From contig JAUVCP010000088.1 in assembly GCA_030590765.1 (NCBI GenBank), positions 1 to 7,677 of the forward strand: DNA of 7,677 nucleotides, read 5' to 3'. Within the stretch, counting starts at the first letter, position 1. Every line of letters starts with the position of its first letter. Under the pieces are notes generated by a model. That model did no database searches. It had not been told where the DNA came from and was given only the letters and a program-made list of their open reading frames with translations. Made by a program: the position numbers and the translations under genes. The stretch comes from Flavobacteriaceae bacterium (GTDB taxonomy: Bacteria; Bacteroidota; Bacteroidia; Flavobacteriales; Flavobacteriaceae). Below, in pieces: positions 6,273 through 7,677 of the stretch.

Positions 6273-6346
6273 GGCGAGGTAGCTCAGATGGTTAGAGCGT
6301 CGGATTCATAACCCGGAGGTCTCGGGTTCAATTCCCGATCTCGCTA
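6273..6346 (+). tRNA. tRNA-Met (CAT)
   Basis: A 74-base cloverleaf: acceptor GGCGAGG/TCTCGCT (G-U at the first and last pairs), T8 A9, D-stem GCTC/GAGC, anticodon CAT at 6307-6309 in loop TTCATAA, variable AGGTC, T-stem TCGGG/CCCGA with loop TTCAATT, and discriminator A6346. CCA is not encoded (CAA follows), so it must be added afterwards. The first pair is G-U rather than the C-A mismatch of bacterial initiators, and the anticodon stem lacks the three consecutive G-C pairs, so it is most likely elongator tRNA-Met. The anticodon alone does not exclude tRNA-Ile2, whose C34 is modified to lysidine. Base 31 (A) faces C at 39, an unpaired top to the anticodon stem. Confidence 0.95.
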
Positions 6347-6347
6347 C

Positions 6348-6393
6348 AAAAACCTTGTAAGTAACTATTTTATAGTTATTTACAAGGTTTTTT
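6348..6393 (+). terminator. Strong terminator after tRNA-Met
   Basis: CCTTGTAAGTAACTAT at 6353-6368 pairs with ATAGTTATTTACAAGG at 6372-6387 over 16 bp with one G-U wobble, around a TTT loop. Flanking A-run and T-run extend the stem to about 21 bp, and six Ts follow the stem. It begins one base after the tRNA's discriminator base. Confidence 0.92.
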
Positions 6394-6398
6394 CATTA

Positions 6399-6520
6399 AT
6401 TGTTTTGCTTCATACCTGGGGACAAAACCTAAGTCTGCATCCACATATTCGTTGTCTGGTTCCTGCTGCCGGTATTAATCTTTTTGGAGATATGAAAAAG
6501 ATCACTAAAAAAGGTAAATA
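6399..6520 (+). pseudogene. IS91-family transposase fragment (HUH/Y2 type), cut at both ends
   Basis: In one open frame this reads IVLLHTWGQNLSLH, then PHIRCLVPAAGINLFGD, then MKKITKKGK. It corresponds to the catalytic block of IS91-family rolling-circle transposases, whose Bacteroidota members read LHTWGQNLSLHPHxHC(L/I)VPAAG and go on to KGKYLYPV. The second histidine of the HUH metal-binding motif is arginine here (HIR for HxH). About 40 codons survive out of several hundred, without a start codon. The left edge falls just after the tRNA terminator. The right edge is the IS982-type element, which interrupts after TA, where family members have a tyrosine codon, and itself supplies the last base of a TAA stop. 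It is not functional. Confidence 0.75.
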
Positions 6521-6533
6521 ACGTGAGTTCGAC
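6521..6533 (+). repeat. Left terminal inverted repeat of the IS982-family element
   Basis: ACGTGAGTTCGAC, identical to the reverse complement of the right end. Similarity continues patchily inward (TAA shared at 6535-6537). Confidence 0.88.
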
Positions 6534-6560
6534 GTAATAAGATGGTTAAATATTTGTAAA

Positions 6561-6622
6561 ATAGAGAAAGAATTATTAACTTAATAGTCTGAACAACAAG
6601 TTAATATTAAAATTTTCTCTAT
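6561..6622 (+). promoter_or_regulatory. Hairpin enclosing the transposase start site
   Basis: The outer stem ATAGAGAAA at 6561-6569 pairs with TTTCTCTAT at 6614-6622, which includes the first two bases of the transposase ATG. The inner stem TATTAACTT at 6574-6582 pairs with AAGTTAATA at 6598-6606. The two 9-bp perfect stems are separated by a small asymmetric internal loop. Such a fold would hide the initiation region in RNA; several other IS families limit transposase translation this way. The regulatory role here is inferred. Confidence 0.5.
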
Positions 6623-7526
6623 GATTACTGACAGTAAAATTATCGAAATATTTTGTCTTTTAGACGATTTTAGCAAAGAATATAACACTTTAATTGCTGA
6701 GAATAGCCTTTCGGAACCAAATGGGAAGAAAAGCCGCAATAGAAAGAGTAAAATGTCAGATGCAGAGGTAATGACGATTTTAGTTCTTTTTCATTTAAAA
6801 TCTTATAGGAACCTGAAACACTTTTACATAAACCATGTTTGTAAATTTATGCGCAATGAGTTCCCCGAATGTGTTTCTTATAACCGCTTTGTTGAATTGC
6901 AAAAAAAGGTAGTTCAACCACTAGGAGTGTTTATGAAAATACATTGTTTAGGTGATTGTACAGGTATTTCTTTTATTGATTCTACTACTTTAAAATCATG
7001 CCATTACAAAAGAGAAAAGCAGCATAAAGTATTTACTGGTTTGGCAAGAAAAAGTTTTGGAACTCTGGGATGGTTTTATGGTTTTAAACTACATCTTGTT
7101 TGTAATGATAAAGGTGAGATTATAGAATTCATGCTTACTCCAGGAAATGTTGACGATAGAAAACCTCTTAAAAACGAATCTTTCAATGATAAAATATTTG
7201 GAAAAATATATGGAGACAAAGGCTATCTTGGAAAAGATTTATTCGATCAATTATTTGTTGATGGAATTCATTTAATAACTAAAGTTCGAAAGAATATGAA
7301 GAAAAAAGCAATGGACTTCTTTGATCGAATTTTATTAAGAAAAAGAGCCGTCATAGAATCGGTAAACGATATTTTAAAAAATGTATGTTATATTGAACAT
7401 ACAAGGCACAGATCTGTAGATAATTTTATTTCTAACTTAGTCTCTGGGTTGATTGCTTATAGTTTTTTACCAAAAAAACCATCCATTAAAATGAAAAATA
7501 TGCTGCCAAATGTAGGAATTGCTTAA
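6621..7526 (+). CDS. IS982-family DDE transposase
   Basis: A 301-residue cut-and-paste transposase that binds the element's terminal repeats. The catalytic acids are visible: D120 in FIDSTTL, D199 in YGDKGYLG and E246 in KRAVIESVND, the latter within the conserved RAVIExVNDxLK segment of IS982 proteins. The region around 145-160 (SFGTLGWFYGFKLHLV) and TPGNVDDRK at 173-181 are also family hallmarks. The basic N-terminal stretch near 36-44 (KKSRNRKSK) probably contributes to DNA binding. Full length, no frameshift. Its ATG lies at the base of a predicted hairpin and its TAA ends one base before the right terminal repeat. Confidence 0.93.
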   Translation: MITDSKIIEIFCLLDDFSKEYNTLIAENSLSEPNGKKSRNRKSKMSDAEVMTILVLFHLKSYRNLKHFYINHVCKFMRNEFPECVSYNRFVELQKKVVQPLGVFMKIHCLGDCTGISFIDSTTLKSCHYKREKQHKVFTGLARKSFGTLGWFYGFKLHLVCNDKGEIIEFMLTPGNVDDRKPLKNESFNDKIFGKIYGDKGYLGKDLFDQLFVDGIHLITKVRKNMKKKAMDFFDRILLRKRAVIESVNDILKNVCYIEHTRHRSVDNFISNLVSGLIAYSFLPKKPSIKMKNMLPNVGIA

Positions 7527-7539
7527 GTCGAACTCACGT
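7527..7539 (-). repeat. Right terminal inverted repeat of the IS982-family element
   Basis: GTCGAACTCACGT, the perfect complement of the left end. Read leftwards it continues the truncated exported-protein frame for a few codons (NVSST) and ends it at TAA, 7525-7523. Confidence 0.88.
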
Positions 7540-7576
7540 TTATTAGTAACACGATACTTAAAATTGATTTTTTCAT
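7540..7576 (-). pseudogene. Start of an exported-protein gene, truncated by the IS element
   Basis: Leftward ATG at 7576-7574 opens MKKSILSIVLLI, a lysine-rich tip followed by a hydrophobic run, which is the beginning of a Sec signal peptide. After 12 codons the frame enters the IS terminal repeat and stops at 7523, so no cleavage site or mature protein is present. The ATG follows the stop of the upstream leftward gene (7598) by 21 bases including an A-rich stretch, as expected of a second gene in an operon. The lost product cannot be identified. The rest of the gene is not on the other side of the element. Confidence 0.55.
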
Positions 7577-7597
7577 TTGATTGTTTTTAATTTATGA

Positions 7598-7677
7598 TTA
7601 ACTATTATTTACGATACTACATTTTTCAAGGATCACGTTTTCATACATTTCAAGATCTTCATCATAGGACGCACCTG
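7598..7677 (-). CDS. C-terminal end of an unidentified protein
   Basis: A leftward frame open from the window edge gives 25 residues, GASYDEDLEMYENVILEK followed by CSIVNNS, before TAA at 7600-7598. The acidic, helix-like composition reads as a genuine protein tail; the other two leftward frames meet stops quickly. Too little remains to name a family. It precedes the truncated exported-protein gene on the same strand. Confidence 0.45.
   Translation of the reverse strand, partial: GASYDEDLEMYENVILEKCSIVNNS

Larger units (their letters stand above)
6521..7539 (+). mobile_element. Complete IS982-family insertion sequence
   Basis: Bounded by 13-bp perfect terminal inverted repeats, ACGTGAGTTCGAC at the left and GTCGAACTCACGT at the right, enclosing one transposase gene; the total of about 1019 bp is normal for IS982. 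The transposase frame is intact, so the element may be active. No direct repeat flanks it: GGTAAATA stands on the left and TTATTAGT on the right. A plausible -7-like AATATTTG at 6549-6556 (one mismatch) could drive transcription. The outermost base at each end is uncertain by one or two positions. Confidence 0.88.

Noticed and set aside
7551..7618. ACGATACT repeated at 7551-7558 and 7611-7618
   Set aside because: Eight bases, once in the truncated signal-peptide gene and once in the neighbouring coding tail; compatible with chance and not positioned as a target duplication.
1..7677. CRISPR array, toxin-antitoxin pair or other defence system
   Set aside because: No regularly spaced repeats and no genes resembling such systems on either strand.

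Overview
The window is AT-rich and reads as a chromosomal segment of a Bacteroidota bacterium, most likely Flavobacterium or a close relative. The evidence is the proteins themselves (flavobacterial-type DUF493, a RecQ of about 640 residues, HU, YqgE, a START-like protein), the lack of Shine-Dalgarno sequences, and promoters of the Bacteroidota form (TTG, 19 bp, TAnnTTTG). No species is claimed.

Positions 1-6003 are an intact housekeeping block. A truncated DUF493 gene runs leftwards from 122. Divergent from it is a tight three-gene operon: a small P-loop ATPase/kinase-like protein, recQ (1-bp gap) and fmt (1-bp overlap, TAATG). HU follows as its own unit with a textbook promoter and a strong terminator. 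yqgE then runs rightwards and meets a leftward class IV aminotransferase gene tail to tail, with the two stop codons overlapping. Next, also leftward, is a START-like protein gene whose terminator sits just upstream of the aminotransferase gene.

Positions 6004-6393 hold an RNA transcription unit: a strong promoter, a degenerate tRNA 5' half carrying a palindromic insert in its D-loop, an intact tRNA with anticodon CAT (Met), and a very long terminator hairpin.

Directly after that terminator the sequence becomes accessory and scarred. A fragment of about 40 codons from an IS91-family (HUH/Y2) transposase is cut off mid-codon by a complete IS982-family element (about 6521-7539, 13-bp perfect terminal repeats, intact DDE transposase). 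On the far side of the element the flank is unrelated to IS91: it is the first 12 codons of a leftward exported-protein gene, preceded by the C-terminus of another leftward gene that runs off the window. No target duplication is visible and the two flanks do not belong together, so the element marks a rearrangement junction rather than a simple insertion.

No CRISPR array, toxin-antitoxin pair or recognisable defence system was seen. The least ordinary parts are the tRNA-like relic with its insert, the layered IS junction, and a hairpin that includes the transposase start codon.
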